DNA from: Terfezia claveryi
Lineage: Eukaryota > Ascomycota > Pezizomycetes > Pezizales > Pezizaceae
Direction of reading: 5' to 3'
Assembly: GCA_015179025.1 (NCBI GenBank)
Contig: WHUX01000292.1
Span: 1 to 55,805 of the forward strand
Length of the DNA: 55,805 nucleotides
Numbering within the stretch: position 1 is the stretch's first letter; each line of letters starts with the position of its first letter. Of this stretch, positions 15,643 to 26,859 are shown in pieces. The notes beneath the pieces were generated by a model. That model was not told the origin of the DNA and did not search any database. It saw only the letters and a program-made list of their open reading frames with translations. Made by a program: the position numbers and the translations under genes.

Positions 15643-15774
15643 AGATTAGTCTTTTTTTTATTGCGGAAATAATATAGGTACTTACCACGATAAGTAATAC
15701 AACCGTTGCCTTCAAGCGGATTGACTTGAGAGCAACGGACATGGCTACAGTTTTATGCTAACCACCCTTAAGCA

Positions 15775-15975
15775 ACAGCCCTGAATAGCCTGGACTGCCG
15801 CTTGAATAGCCTGGACCATAGCCTGAATAGCCTGGACCATAGCCTGAATAGCCTGGACCACGGCCTGAATAGCCTGGACCGCGGCCTGAATAGCCTGAAT
15901 AGCCTGAATAGCCTGGACTACGGCCTGGACGGCCTGAATAGCCTGGACAGCCTGATTACGGCCTGAATAGCCTGG
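15775..15975. repeat. Subterminal minisatellite of hAT-1
   Basis: About five copies of a 21-bp unit (GAATAGCCTGGACCATAGCCT-like) mixed with 9-bp GAATAGCCT units. The long frame it opens on the minus strand (Val-Gln-Ala-Ile repeats) is a by-product of the repeat. Confidence 0.85.
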
Positions 15976-16127
15976 GCCGGCCTGAGGCCGGTCCAGGCTA
16001 TTCAGGCCTTCTGAGGTCAGGCCGGGGCCGCCCCAGGCGGTTTCAGGCCCGCACAGACCTCGGCCCCCAGGCCAGGCTTCAGGCGGCCTGGTCGGCGGCC
16101 GGGCCGGTTGAGAACACTGACCATGGT

Positions 16128-16699
16128 CGACCTTACGAGGAGCTCGTATACGCAGCCTATGAACCCACGACCGACCACACGCAAACGTAAGAGTGACGAA
16201 GGGACAGGGCCGGATGCGGGCTCGATTTCGATTCCTGAATGCAAGCAGCAACCCACCACAGATGGTGAGCCAGACCTGAAGGAGACCAGGCACAATATTA
16301 ACCGCAAGAACGCGATGACTAGGAACAAGAGGCGGAATTAGATCATCGTTAGATCTAGAGCCTACATCTACTTTGTCGGAGTACACGCCAGCACGAGCGA
16401 AGTTGCCTAGGCCGGGTGGCAATGCTTACGATATCCTCCAGGTGTATGTCGAGCACTTGAACAAGTCCAACTACAGTGGAAAAGTTATCACATCCGAGTT
16501 CAAATCGAGGCCAGTGACACCCTCGAAGACCTGCTTTTTGAATTTGTGGCCAGGGATCTCGCCGTCTGTGATATCAGTGGTGGTACAGAAACCCCTGAAC
16601 GTTTTGTCTACGATTTCAACAGCCATCTCCGATGGCATTTCAACCGCCCTGTCACTGATGACCTTTAACGATTCACAAAGCACAACTTCAAGCCTCAGG
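16128..16699 (+). pseudogene. Decayed unknown reading frame between the two hAT insertions
   Basis: One plus frame is readable from 16124 to 16697 apart from three stops (TAG at 16339, TAG near 16408, TAA near 16666). It starts with a basic stretch (RPTTRKRKSDEGTG) and later gives TLEDLLFEFVARDLAV and GTETPERFVYDFN, which look like real coding sequence. Not recognised. It may be a host gene or ORF1 of another element, broken by hAT-1 on its left and hAT-2 on its right. Confidence 0.45.
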
Positions 16700-17160
16700 C
16701 AGTGTTCTCAACGGGCCAGGCCAGGCCGGCCGTTTTTTTATTTTTATTTTTTTTTATTTTTTTTATATACTTGTTACTCTTATGGGCCCCATTAGGAGGG
16801 CCATGAGGAGCCACCCAGATGTCCGGGTGGATTCAAGGTTAAGGCAAGTTAACCTGTCAGAACCACGCAAGATAAATACACATATAACGGGCTGGGACAC
16901 CATGCTGTCATTAACGGACGAACCGATGACCCGCGGGCCTGACTGAGCCTCCACTCTCGGGAAAATGCTCACGAATACGATATGAACTGATATGGACTCC
17001 TGGGATAAAAACTGAATGAACTGGGGGATTGCCGAAGAAATAATAGCTGACTGAGGACTTATGAAATTGACTGAAACAAAAGGGACTCGTGAAAATAAAC
17101 CTGCACCTCCTCTCCCTGCGAGCAACAGAAGTGGGAGAGATAATGAGACTAGGATGGAAC

Positions 17161-18118
17161 TCATACAAAAGGGAACTCGTTAAGAATTGCCGCCTGAAGT
17201 GGGCTCACTACATAGGTGAGCTCGTGGTAAAGTAACTTAAAGAAGGCCTCCGTGGCCTCGTAGCTCTCCTCCCCCTCTTTTCTCCATTCTGGCTTGTCGA
17301 GTTCCTCCCAACTGCGCTTCTCTCCTAGTAAGGCCCTCCGGGAGCGGTCGAAGCGTGGGCAGATGAAGACGATGTGTTCTCCTGTCTCCGAGGGTGACCG
17401 CATGCGTACTCTGCTGACTCGGCCAGTCCGTTAATGACAGCATGGGGCCTCCTCTCCGTCCGTGTATTTAGTTTGCGTGGGGTTGGCAGATTAACTTGCC
17501 TCTCCCTTCAATCCACCCGGGCTTCCGGGTGGCTCCTCATGGCCCCCCTAACGGGGCCGCATAGGTAGTAACTAGTTTTAAAAAAAAAAAAAAAAAAACT
17601 CTGCTGACTCCGTTTTGCCGATGTGATGGAGCCAGCTTTTCTGAAGGTCTCTGTTCGTCCGCAGCCAGGTGTAGACATGCCGGTCCCACTCCACCCTCCT
17701 GACCCCATATCCTGCCCTCGTTCTCGCCTCTTTTCGTGTCGCTTTGGAGGAAGCTCGGAGCCCCCCTTCTGTTACCGTGCGGGCTTTACCCGTGAAATTG
17801 TCCAGGTGGGACTGAAAATTGGCGATCCAGTCTGCCTTCTCATTCCCCTCGATGCCTAGGTGGCCGCTAACCCACGAGAGCCTGAGGCCCCTAGATGCGT
17901 TGCCTACTAAAAGTGTCTTGATATTCCTCTCGATGCCGGACCTGGGAGGGGAGCCTGTACTCATATTTCGGACTGCCTGTACTGCCGCCTGAGAGTCTGA
18001 CAGGATGGCGAGCATGTCCGATTCCTCCCTTTCCAGAGCCAAGTACATGGCATTGAGTTCGCCGTCTGCTACTGTGGCTTGGTCTCCTAAGAACCCACCA
18101 TAGTCCTCTGGATCTCCT
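17161..18118 (-). pseudogene. LINE ORF2 C-terminus: RNase H domain and CCHC-type tail
   Basis: From 18118 the frame reads GDQATVADGELNAMYLAL, then LSDSQAAVQAV, then SWVSGHLGIEGNEKADWIA. These are RNase HI-like motifs with the catalytic Glu, Asp and late Asp visible. Downstream is a VEWDRHVYTWL block, then (after an inserted truncated LINE) a GEHIVFICPRFDRSR block with the His and Cys of the terminal zinc motif, and WEELDKPEW near the end. A 1-base shift lies near 17405. Reverse transcriptase and endonuclease are missing by 5' truncation. Confidence 0.85.
17421..17597 (+). mobile_element. Very short LINE copy inserted antisense in the LINE
   Basis: A 3'-end fragment with an 18-base A-tail (17580-17597), flanked by a perfect 13-bp duplication ACTCTGCTGACTC (17408-17420 and 17598-17610). 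It aligns with the 3' UTR of the host LINE (16765-16920), so it is a severely 5'-truncated copy of the same or a sister family. Confidence 0.93.
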
Positions 18119-18380
18119 AGGCCGGCCGAAGCCATGGCCTTCTTATTCAATAGCCTGCACCACGGCCTGAATAGCCTGGGCCATGGCCTGACTAGCCTGA
18201 ATAGCATGAATAGCCTGGACGGCCTGATTACGGCCTGAATATCCTGGGCCCACCGGAAGCCTTCAGGCCTTCTGAGGTCAGGCCGGGGCCACCCCAGGCG
18301 GGTTTAGGCCTGCACAGACCTCGGCCCCCAGGCCAGGCTTCAGGCGGTCTGGTCGGCGGCCTGGCTGGTTAAGAATACTG

Positions 18381-18600
18381 AGCACAAGGCCTTAACTACT
18401 AGTGATTGTTGAGTTAGGACCAAAAGAAAGGCAGTCCGGTTTAGCTTTTGTTGTTAGATCTCGAGTGAAGCGATTGGAAGATCTGGCATTCATGAATCCC
18501 GTTCCCCTTACTCGGGTCTCGAGTGTCGCCACCCTAAAGAATACTGTGGCTCGCTTGGAAGAGGAACGGAGGCTTGATCTCACGGATATTTCATGATTCT
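18381..18600 (+). pseudogene. Short frame right of hAT-2, possibly continuing 16128-16699
   Basis: A plus frame at 18402-18596 gives ELGPKERQSGLAFVVRSR and a Leu/Arg/Glu-rich end, then stops. It could be the continuation of the frame broken at 16699. That link is inference, because no target duplication ties the two sides. Not recognised. Confidence 0.3.
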
Positions 18601-18803
18601 CGTGCACATTAACTGTTGACGATTTCCCACAGGCTATAGTGTCCAACTCCACATTGTTAGACTAACGGGTGCTTAGGTTAATATAGCTCGTGTCATATAC
18701 ATGTCTTCGTAGAATAATTCATGATCATCACGCACAGGAGTGTATTTATCTGGTCGCAACTTTTTTATAGTTTTGGTCACGCTACCTGTGATTTTAAATT
18801 TCC

Positions 18804-18856
18804 CCATGGTCCCTCTAGACCGCATAGGAATAACAAGTATTTTTTTTAAAAAAAAA
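18804..18856 (+). mobile_element. 53-bp LINE-tail micro-insertion
   Basis: Flanked by GTGATTTTAAATTTCC (18788-18803) and GTGATGTTAAATTTCC (18857-18872), a 16-bp duplication with one mismatch. The insert has the LINE tail (GACCGCATAGGAATAACAAG) and ends in T8A9. Confidence 0.85.
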
Positions 18857-18872
18857 GTGATGTTAAATTTCC

Positions 18873-20376
18873 ATTTACCAGAGATGAATATGTGTGGTTA
18901 TATAATCGGCTGGCCTGAGGTTCAATTCCTGGCATGATATTTTCTTTTCTTTTTCTCTTTTCCTTTTTTCTTTGGTATTCTAATGTTCCAAGGGATCGTT
19001 GCCTGATTTGCGGCTGGATCCGTCTCCAATGCTTGACCATGTTCAGGGTAATGCAACTTGAGCTTGTACCAGTTGCTCCAGCGAAGCAGAGCAGAAGAAT
19101 AACATTGGCTTTTCATAAACTAAAAAGAAAAAGCCCCTTCCTTGAAGCTGGCCTGCCCTTGTTAATAGCATCCTTTGCCTCTACCTTTTCTATAAGAAAA
19201 GAAGAGTTAAACTTGATAGAATTTTGAAATCAAAGAAAAAAAGTAGAGAGACTAAGGAAAAGATTATCTTTTATCCCCTCTCAATCTCCAATATAAATAT
19301 GAGGCAGCCATAAGAATTAGAAGAAGGATTACCTCATATCTTAGATTACCCTGATGCTATATATATCTACATACACTGACTCTCATATGCATCTCATTAT
19401 ATTCTATAGATAATGGTTATAACAATAGGGATCCATTGCCCAATGATATGTTCTAAAAAACATATAAGGTTTTTGTGTTATTCAAGAAAAAAATTGACTT
19501 TTCTACAGTGCTCAGTTCATTAAGAGGCACATATTAGTATTCGAGACTAATAAAAACCTTAGGGTTCTGAGATGAACCCCAGTACCGTAGGTTGCTGAAA
19601 TAGAGATCAAACTAGCGCAATGGGTGAAAGATATAGAGTTAGATACAGAGAGAGCTATTAGCTACCTAGCATAGAGTACTCTAGCATGAAGTTCTACCAA
19701 TGAGTTTATGATCTCACAACCCTGATAACGCACATGCTTGGGACTGTATTCTTTCTTAAACTCCGGGTGGCCTACAGCCAGGAGAATAACATAAGTCAAA
19801 TTGAGAATGGAATGACATATAATATTTACTACTCCTCAATACGAACTTAGTATCCGAGTAATGGGACAGAATAGAAGTAATGAGTATCTTAAAAGCTAAA
19901 AAAAAAAAAATGTGACCTGGGTAAGTTACAGATCACGTGAGCGTATGCACTTTGGTTATATGTCTGGAATGGTATAAAAGCCTTCCCCTCAATATATGGC
20001 CGAATATAAGAATCTCCTCGACTTGCCAATGGATTGGGCTTATTTACAGTTCGGTGAGCCGATGATATTAGGCCACCAAAGTGTTCAGGCGGTTCACCGA
20101 TATCTGTGCACGAATTGACGTACAGATAGTAAAGAGGTAACTTCATTCTTTACTACATATATACGGTATATTATAAGCAACAGCACCTACAGCGGAGGGA
20201 GATTTTCATTTGTTATTACCAAACTAGAGGGATTATGGAAATCGGGGCACTGGTACCACGCTACCTCGATTATAAATTAGCATTCCCGATTGGGATCAGA
20301 CTGCCCATTAAGGAAGTTGCACTATTCAAATAAGGTTAGCCTGTATAAATCAGGTGACCGAGCCATAGTCATGGGT
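18873..20376. other. Spacer, no gene supported
   Basis: There is a B-box-like GGTTCAATTCC at 18919-18929 without a foldable tRNA around it. An 85-aa minus frame (19889-20146) starts with ATG but ends in a poly(A)-encoded Phe run and resembles nothing I know. Otherwise no signal. Confidence 0.5.
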
Positions 20377-20394
20377 TCAGTTGTAGCTGCAGCT

Positions 20395-20416
20395 TTTTTT
20401 TTGTTTTTTCAAATGC
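20395..20416. mobile_element. 22-bp poly(T) micro-insertion
   Basis: TTTTTTTTGTTTTTTCAAATGC lies between TCAGTTGTAGCTGCAGCT (20377-20394) and TCAGTTGTAACTGCAGCT (20417-20434), an 18-bp duplication with one G/A difference. It is probably a LINE insertion consisting of little more than the tail. Confidence 0.75.
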
Positions 20417-20462
20417 TCAGTTGTAACTGCAGCTAGTTATGAAGTATAATAGGTATATGAAC

Positions 20463-20760
20463 GGTTTTTTTTTTTTTTTTTAAGATACACATTACCCGGG
20501 TGGATTTAGGACAAGCAAGGTAATCTGCCAGGTCCGGCGCCGATGTACCGCAAGATGAACAAACCCGAATGCCAATTACAACTGGCAAAATGTGAGCGCG
20601 AGGAATAAACTTGAGCGCCTGATAGCCAGGAATATATGAACCAAAGAAAACAGACTCAAAGGGCTTAGAGATCAAGGCCCCCGCGCTGTCATTAACTGGT
20701 AGTGCCAGATGACCCCGAGGGGCCAGAGGGTAATGCACTGTGGTTCATTTGGTCAGGTTA
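20463..20760 (-). repeat. LINE 3'-end fragment with poly(A) (minus)
   Basis: A T-run at 20465-20482, then CACCCGG/CAGGTTA-type LINE 3' UTR sequence. GCTGTCATTAACTG near 20690 matches the GTTAATGACAGC of the LINE at 16905 and 17433. The last 40 bases before the tail differ from the other copies. Confidence 0.65.
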
Positions 20761-20951
20761 AGAGTGAGACCAAAAGAGGTTTCGCATCAACAATTGTATG
20801 GGAAACAGATAAACCTTTTGAGGTTTCGAACAAAACTTTTTTTAGGTTTCGCGTATTATGGTTTCCGTCCTATGGAAACTTTACATAGGACTCACTAGTG
20901 AAGTCACTGCTAGGGCAAGCCAATGTAATATCTCATGTAAATTCACTTCAC

Positions 20952-21120
20952 GGAAACCTGGGAAAGGACTCGAATAGAAGCCAGATAAATGTCTCATACG
21001 AATTTAAATTTAAACCTACGGAAACCTAGCAAAAGACTCGAATAGAAGCAAAATAAATGTCTATCAAACCTACAGAAACCCAGCAAAAGACTTGAATAAA
21101 AGCAAAATATGTCTCATCCT
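20952..21120. repeat. Three imperfect tandem repeats of 54-68 bp
   Basis: The units begin ACGGAAACCTGG, ACGGAAACCTAG and ACAGAAACCCAG, and each continues with AAAGACTYGAATARAAGC. They differ mainly by transitions and one short insertion. Confidence 0.8.
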
Positions 21121-21207
21121 CTACGAGGGTCTGATCGAGACTAATACAAATTTGAATCGAGAAACACAAAAATAAACAATCCTACAACATGATTAGTACT
21201 AGTCTGG

Positions 21208-21753
21208 TAGTCTGGTTGGCACAACACCCACAGGGGCTAGTCTGGCTTCTACATTGGTACGAGTGAGGTAGCGAGTGAGGTTAGTCAAGATCATGGGGGT
21301 GAACTTAGGAAAGTGAACCTGACTTCATGATAGAACCAAGTGCTTTACGCTAGTTTCCACAGGAGTAGTCTGGTTACCACAGGAGGGTCGTGCAACCAAA
21401 CTAGTACGCTAGATACAAGACATTGGATACAGGGCAAAGAGAGTGCGAGAGATCGAGGTATATATACAGGAGGCCTCGGAGAGCCAAGGCCGACAGCAAA
21501 ATAAACTTCCCGACGAAAATATCAGATAATGAGATAGATAACAATGACAGATAACAACAACATAATATATATTGAAGACTAGCTTCGAGAGCTAGTAGAG
21601 GCGGTAGGAGACCTCTCCTTGATCTCTACAGAAATTGAAACCTTAATAGGGTCTCTGTAGAGAAGAAAACCTTAATAGGGACTCGGGATGTAGCTAAGGC
21701 CTCCCCAAAGTCTCAAACTATTCTCCATAGCCTTTTTGGTGCCAACCAGACTA
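21208..21753. mobile_element. Putative MITE bounded by TAGTCTGGTTGGCAC
   Basis: A perfect 15-bp inverted pair, TAGTCTGGTTGGCAC (21208-21222) and GTGCCAACCAGACTA (21739-21753), lies 546 bp apart. If TA is the duplicated target, the inverted repeats are 13 bp and the element would be Tc1/mariner-like. The interior has a degenerate internal copy (21366-21380) and a 130-bp block (21413-21545) similar to the reverse of the gypsy LTR core, so an LTR fragment is also part of it. No coding potential. Confidence 0.5.
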
Positions 21754-24700
21754 GCCTTTTTGAAGGTCTCAACTTGCTTGAAATCAGTTCAAAAGTTTCA
21801 CCTCTAAGCCTCAGCAGGTCTAACTTGGCCGAAAACTCACGATTTAGACCTAAACTTGGTAAAACTTTTAATTAAGTTTACTATGGTGCCCATATTAACT
21901 AATGAACCACATGCCGAATAATCAGCAGCCAGGATATATAGCTGAACCCCATCAACATGTCATAGCATACTACAGGATGTACAAAGAGGTTCAGATGGCA
22001 TTCTTACTAGCATCCCATCTGATTTGGAACAGGGTTGTAACATCAGATCAGATAGGATATCGGGAAATCCTTGAGTTTGTGAGTTAAACTGCAGGAAACT
22101 TTGGGGAAGAAGGTTGCTGGGGATGAAAGTTGGATATTCTGTTGAAGTCCTCATCGAGTCAAGAGACCGACTTTGTTGTGGTAGTCGACTTGTTATGTGC
22201 TGTTAAGTCGTTCCTGGTGGTTGAAGCTTAACATGAAGCCTGGACTCTGTGTGTGAAATTGAATATGTTGTTGCCCACGTCGAGTTTTGTTGAATAGAGC
22301 TAGTTTGGAGCCTGGGGCCTGCTGTGTTGTGGTGTTATTTGTGTGTATATGTCTAGGGAATGGAGTCAGTGTGATCAAATCAGCAGGAACATGGCTACCA
22401 CAGTCGTGTACATTACATCTACAACCCTACTCGATACGTCGAGCTTATCTTATCCACTCTTGAGCTCTTAGAATAAGGTAATCTTGCCTTACGGGTCAAC
22501 TGTTTTGAGATGCCAGCCAATATTTCAATATGTCGTTGTGTAGTTGAATGGTTACAACAATATGGGGGATCATTTAAGGAATATCAATCATATAATATGA
22601 TTTAGAGGGTAAATATGTTGGGATACATCTCCCTTGGTTAGATCTGCTTTAGTTCTTTATCCCTGCACTTTGCATCGGCATCGATTCTCATAATGAATCC
22701 ATTCAGTTCTTACAACTCTATAGATAACTTTGGGATCCAAGGAGTCAGTTACATTGGCAAGTGGTAAGGTTGAGATGGAGAATTTTTCAGGGGTAAGATT
22801 ACCAATCTGGTGTGCAATCTTGTCACGGGACGGGAAAAATTGGAACTGGGGGTAAAATGGTTATATCGGGTAGGCTTCGAACTTGCAACTGAATCGAATG
22901 GAATACAAACATCAAAAAACCCTCCATATATCACGGGCTGCCATAGCCATTGACTTCATACCGGTCTATACCACCACCTCGATACAGTATCCTTTGTGCT
23001 CCTGTAACAAATACCTAACGAAACCCATCTCCTGCAACAAACCTGCTCTGTTGCACCTTACCTGCCGCCTCTCTTCCTCCTAACTAAAAGAGAAATCTGC
23101 GAACATAGTTGAATACGTCGACACACTATCCACAATCTCAAAACTGGGTTATAACAACGAAAAAGTACCTTGAGCCCTGCCAAACCACCCAACGTAGCAC
23201 CAACTCGGCCCCATTTCACCAACAGTTTGGTGTTGACATCATATTTCTAATGTTCAATCTTCACCTGCTCGATTATGTAATTGAGGTAACTTAGGCAATT
23301 ACCAATCAAATAGCCGATATATGTGGCCAGACCTCCGTGCTCTGGTCCTTGCAGCTGATTCTCGCATCTGGGAAGGAAATCTCGAAAACTCTCACGGGTG
23401 CCATTGATATCAATAGTAGTAACCCCAATACCGTGCAAGCAAGTGATTCCTGGGCACGAGGCAGGCGAACCCGGAAGTAGTTGCGACGTGAATTACCGAA
23501 GGTAGCCAGCTCTAAAATACCGTGCAGTCCCACGCATAGCTATGGTTTTTTCTTCTATATGTACGCTGCCCCTAGAAGTACCACCCTACCTACGGCTTTT
23601 ATTCTATGGGGTTGCCTCACTATCCGCTTAAATGGCAACGCAACTTCTGCAGGCAGTTTCTAGCCTGTCGATACCAGGAATTGCAGGATGGCTATATAGA
23701 TTATCTGGGGCTGGCTTCTGCCGGTTTAATAACTAATGTTTGTAGCCGAAAACTATCAATCCCGGAAGTCTATTCAGGATGAGCTAGCGAACTTTATACC
23801 ACTATGCTCAGGCCAGATACTGAATAAAAGTCCGGCTTCTTTAAGCGAAAATATGACGAAAGATATAAGAAACCCCGATATAAGAAACTTCTCGGGATAA
23901 ACAGGGCCCTGGTCCTGCCAGAATGTGTATGGGACTATACAAGTAACCTGGGTTATCCAGAAATTTCTGGCCAATCCCGACATGCTCTAACTACCCACAC
24001 ATGGGAACATGTATGCAAGAAATACTCAGTTTTGTTCTCGTACTATTTTGTATCCCGGTTTTAGATGGGAAGTATATATGTTAAAGTGAGTAAATACAAA
24101 AGGGTATTCGAGGGTAAGTTCTGCAGTGAGATGCCAGAAACCTGGGTCCCGATTTGAAGATTTATTCCACATTTAGGATTGCAGGAAGCTACTCGAGGGA
24201 CTAACAGAAACCGCAGGCTTAATTTCGGATTAACATTACCTTATCACTAAGTACTATGCTGAGCCATGGAACCCAAGCGCCTGCATCTACACTTGACCGA
24301 CTCACGTAGGTACCTGTCGGGCCCTACCACAGTATAGTAGGCTGAGGCAATTCATATGTTTCCAGCTTTAGGCACCAATATTAATTTATATCTGACTTGG
24401 CGGCTTCATACCCTTCACTTTAGCGTTAATCAACAAGCTTTTCCTCCGGCGGAAAGAGCGAGCTGAGATCAAGGGATCGCCTGGCAGCTGGAAAATCCTG
24501 GTTTGCTTAATCACAACTTTTGCCCAGGTTCAAGCTGCGAAATAGAGGTGCTAGTTGCCCTGGACGCCCCCTGCATACCGAGTAGGTATTGCTTATTGGA
24601 CATCGTAATGTATTTCATGGCACATTGCCAGCTAGGTTGTATGTATGAAAAGGCGAGGATTTTCAGTCTCGGCCTTGCAGCCTCGAAAACCCCCAAAAAC

Positions 24701-26798
24701 CAAACACATGTATCTCATCATCCAACGGATGGGAACAAATTTAACTTCCTGAAGATATGCAGGAGGATCCCCTATATATGCTAGAAAGACTTACAGATCT
24801 GGTCAAAAAGAGATAATATATGATCTTGTGCAGTGGAATTCCCCGATCTTCAGGCAGCGCTCTGTGAGTGGGTCTTAAGTGCATGACACCTACTCAGGGG
24901 ACCACCAGCTCCCACATCTTGAATACACATCGCCGATCCCGGCGTATCCATTAATTGGTTCGAACTATATCGACTATACACAGCTTTAACAAGAATGCTC
25001 AACGACCCAGCTCGAGATAAGTTAAACCAAAAACCATGTCAACACTAAACGTATTCAAGTAGTATGAATATTCCGATCGGGGCAACCCTTAACCACCCAA
25101 GCAATGCCATATAAATGTGGCTTCGCATACAGAGTACCAAGCTCGAATCAAAGGTATAGGCTCCCTCAATATGACACTTCAAAACTTATGTCCACGCTAG
25201 TCAGCTCAGGTAAACTGCTCTGAAATCATGTGATTTAAATCGCACGCCATCTTAGGATATAAACCTGATATTCTATTCCTAGTCCATTGCTCGGTTATGG
25301 TTTGTTACTTTTCAAGGCTCGACAATCGGAATACCTAGTTGTGTATATATGCTCGGGTCGCTCAAGGTCTTCCCATTAAATTCTGTGTTACTGCAATAAT
25401 AATTATAATTCAAGCGTCAGCGTACGACCATCAATTCGTAGGTACACTGTCGTCTAAATCTTTGCGTATTTTGTATATTTGTACCTAGAACCTGAATTAT
25501 CGTCATACCATGGATTATTTACACCTCGATTAATACTCATTTCCATATTCTTAATCTCTTTTGGGGATATAGACCCATCGTCGGCTTATCTCCGAGAGGT
25601 TCCCCATGTCTTTGGAACAACAGGCGAACTACGTACATAAGTCTCTATAGGGTCTGACGCTCGACTGAATGCCATTTTTTCCGACATTTCTTTTATTTTT
25701 CTTCTTTTTTCCGTCATGTAGACTCAATTTAGGCCCATGAATGGCTTAGGAATATATCTAACAGGCACTTAGTTTGATATAATTGACTGCAAGAAATAAT
25801 ATTTCATGATCTACAGCACTCTGCCTGTTATTGCATCGTTTTATAATGTATTTGTTATCCAAGTATGCAACCATGAGCTGCATAGCTTGCTCCATTGGCT
25901 AATTCAACTGCCATTTTGGATAGTCTCGCTGATCCCCCCATTGCATAGTCTCAATCAACCATTGCATATAGTTCTTGCGAGTAAAGTCATTGCTGCTATC
26001 ATCCACTCCATTTCTGCGCATTAAAATATTTAATTTCAAAAACCAGTTGCCCGCGCTTTTTTAACCCGCATACTACTTTTAACAATAAGTTTTCTGCTGG
26101 CTGGCATATAGCTGCCGCTAAATGTAGCTCAGAAAAAGGGGAAAAAAATAAAAGGTCAAACCGAGTTACCCTGGTTCAAAGGAGGGAGGACCTGACTTCT
26201 ACCTTGAGAGCGCATCACCAATGCTGATTTGAACCGGGGCATTAAGGAATGGATATCCAGTAACTCTGCTTTCTTCCCAAAAATATTAAGGCAATTAACT
26301 ATTTGCCTTCACCTTGGGCCCTCAATGAATAAACATTACCGTAAGGCTAGTAACTTAGTACTGCGATATGCCGACTGTCACCGGGCAAAACATCTTGCAA
26401 GTGGAAAAGCTCAAGCAGAGACACGGAAATCAGACCTCAACATCGCAGAGGTTGGGAGGAAATCCTCAACAAAAACTAATCATTCACTCAGGTGGAAAAG
26501 GGTTTGCATGTGTGTAGAAACAAGAATAATCCTCTCAGCGTTCCGGTGGAGATTGAACATGCTTGATATCAATCTCTTGCACCACATAGATGACCAGCCA
26601 GCTTTCCGACCCTTCTGTGTTCTTGCACCAACCACCGAATACCCAGAAGTTGGGCTTTCTCGTTGTTTTCCTCTATTTAACAGTCATCAGACCGGGCTTG
26701 TACTTTTCGTTGCGGCCGCATGTAGGACTCTGACCCACATCGGGTACATTAGCACATTCAAAGTCTCCATCCATGTCTTGAGTGCCTCGTTGGTGTCA
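21754..26798. other. 5-kb stretch with no recognisable gene or repeat
   Basis: Only short frames (under 95 codons) occur, with none recognisable. A minus-strand stretch at 23247-23535 gives two overlapping, plausible-looking fragments in different frames and may be a decayed gene. Base composition is balanced, unlike the AT-rich relics on the right. I see no tandem repeats or transposon ends here. Confidence 0.5.
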
Positions 26799-26812
26799 GT
26801 GCCACTTTATTC

Positions 26813-26859
26813 TTTTTTTCTTCTTTTTTTTTTTAAATACCTATTACTCCTATTATGAA
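26813..26859 (-). mobile_element. 47-bp LINE-tail micro-insertion
   Basis: A T-rich run followed by AAATACCTATTACTCCTATTATG, the reversed LINE tail, lies between GTGCCACTTTATTC (26799-26812) and GCGCCACTTTCTTC (26860-26873), a 14-bp duplication with two mismatches. Confidence 0.75.

Larger units (their letters stand above)
13112..16119 (-). mobile_element. Complete hAT-family DNA transposon (hAT-1)
   Basis: 3008 bp with terminal inverted repeats CAGTGTTCTCAACC...GGTTGAGAACACTG and a perfect 8-bp duplication ACCATGGT (13104-13111 and 16120-16127), the duplication length typical of hAT elements. It contains one transposase gene on the minus strand. Both subterminal regions (13190-13280 and 15775-16090) are packed with GGCCTGAATAGCC-type repeats, likely transposase-binding or foldback sequence. 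Two nonsense codons suggest this copy is no longer active. Confidence 0.95.
16733..18118 (-). mobile_element. 5'-truncated Tad1-like LINE inserted in hAT-2
   Basis: It runs on the minus strand, with its poly(A) tail seen as a T-rich run at 16733-16763. It is flanked by a 10-bp duplication AGGCCGGCCG (16723-16732 and 18119-18128). Removing it restores the hAT left end (GGCCGG then AAGC, as in hAT-1 near 13144). It keeps only the C-terminal RNase H and zinc-binding part plus about 400 bp of 3' UTR. Confidence 0.88.
16700..18380. mobile_element. Internally deleted hAT derivative (hAT-2), split by a LINE
   Basis: The left end CAGTGTTCTCAACGGG (16700) and right end GGTTAAGAATACTG (18380) match hAT-1, and 18245-18380 is nearly identical to the right 135 bp of hAT-1. 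Without the LINE at 16733-18118 only about 285 bp remain, with no transposase: a MITE-like derivative. The flanking 8-mers (GCCTCAGG and AGCACAAG) do not match, so a clean duplication is not visible. Confidence 0.8.

Noticed and set aside
15745..16422. 225-codon minus frame with Val-Gln-Ala-Ile repeats
   Set aside because: It is made by the GAATAGCCT subterminal minisatellite of hAT-1 and overlaps the transposon end.
15775..18250. CRISPR-like regular repeats
   Set aside because: The repeats have no spacer structure, lie in hAT transposon ends, and the genome is eukaryotic.
18890..18940. Possible tRNA (B-box GGTTCAATTCC at 18919)
   Set aside because: The T-arm stem does not pair and no A-box with anticodon arm fits upstream.
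26229..26858. 209-codon plus frame
   Set aside because: It has no ATG at its start (TTG), ends in the T-run of a LINE micro-insertion and shows no recognisable domain.
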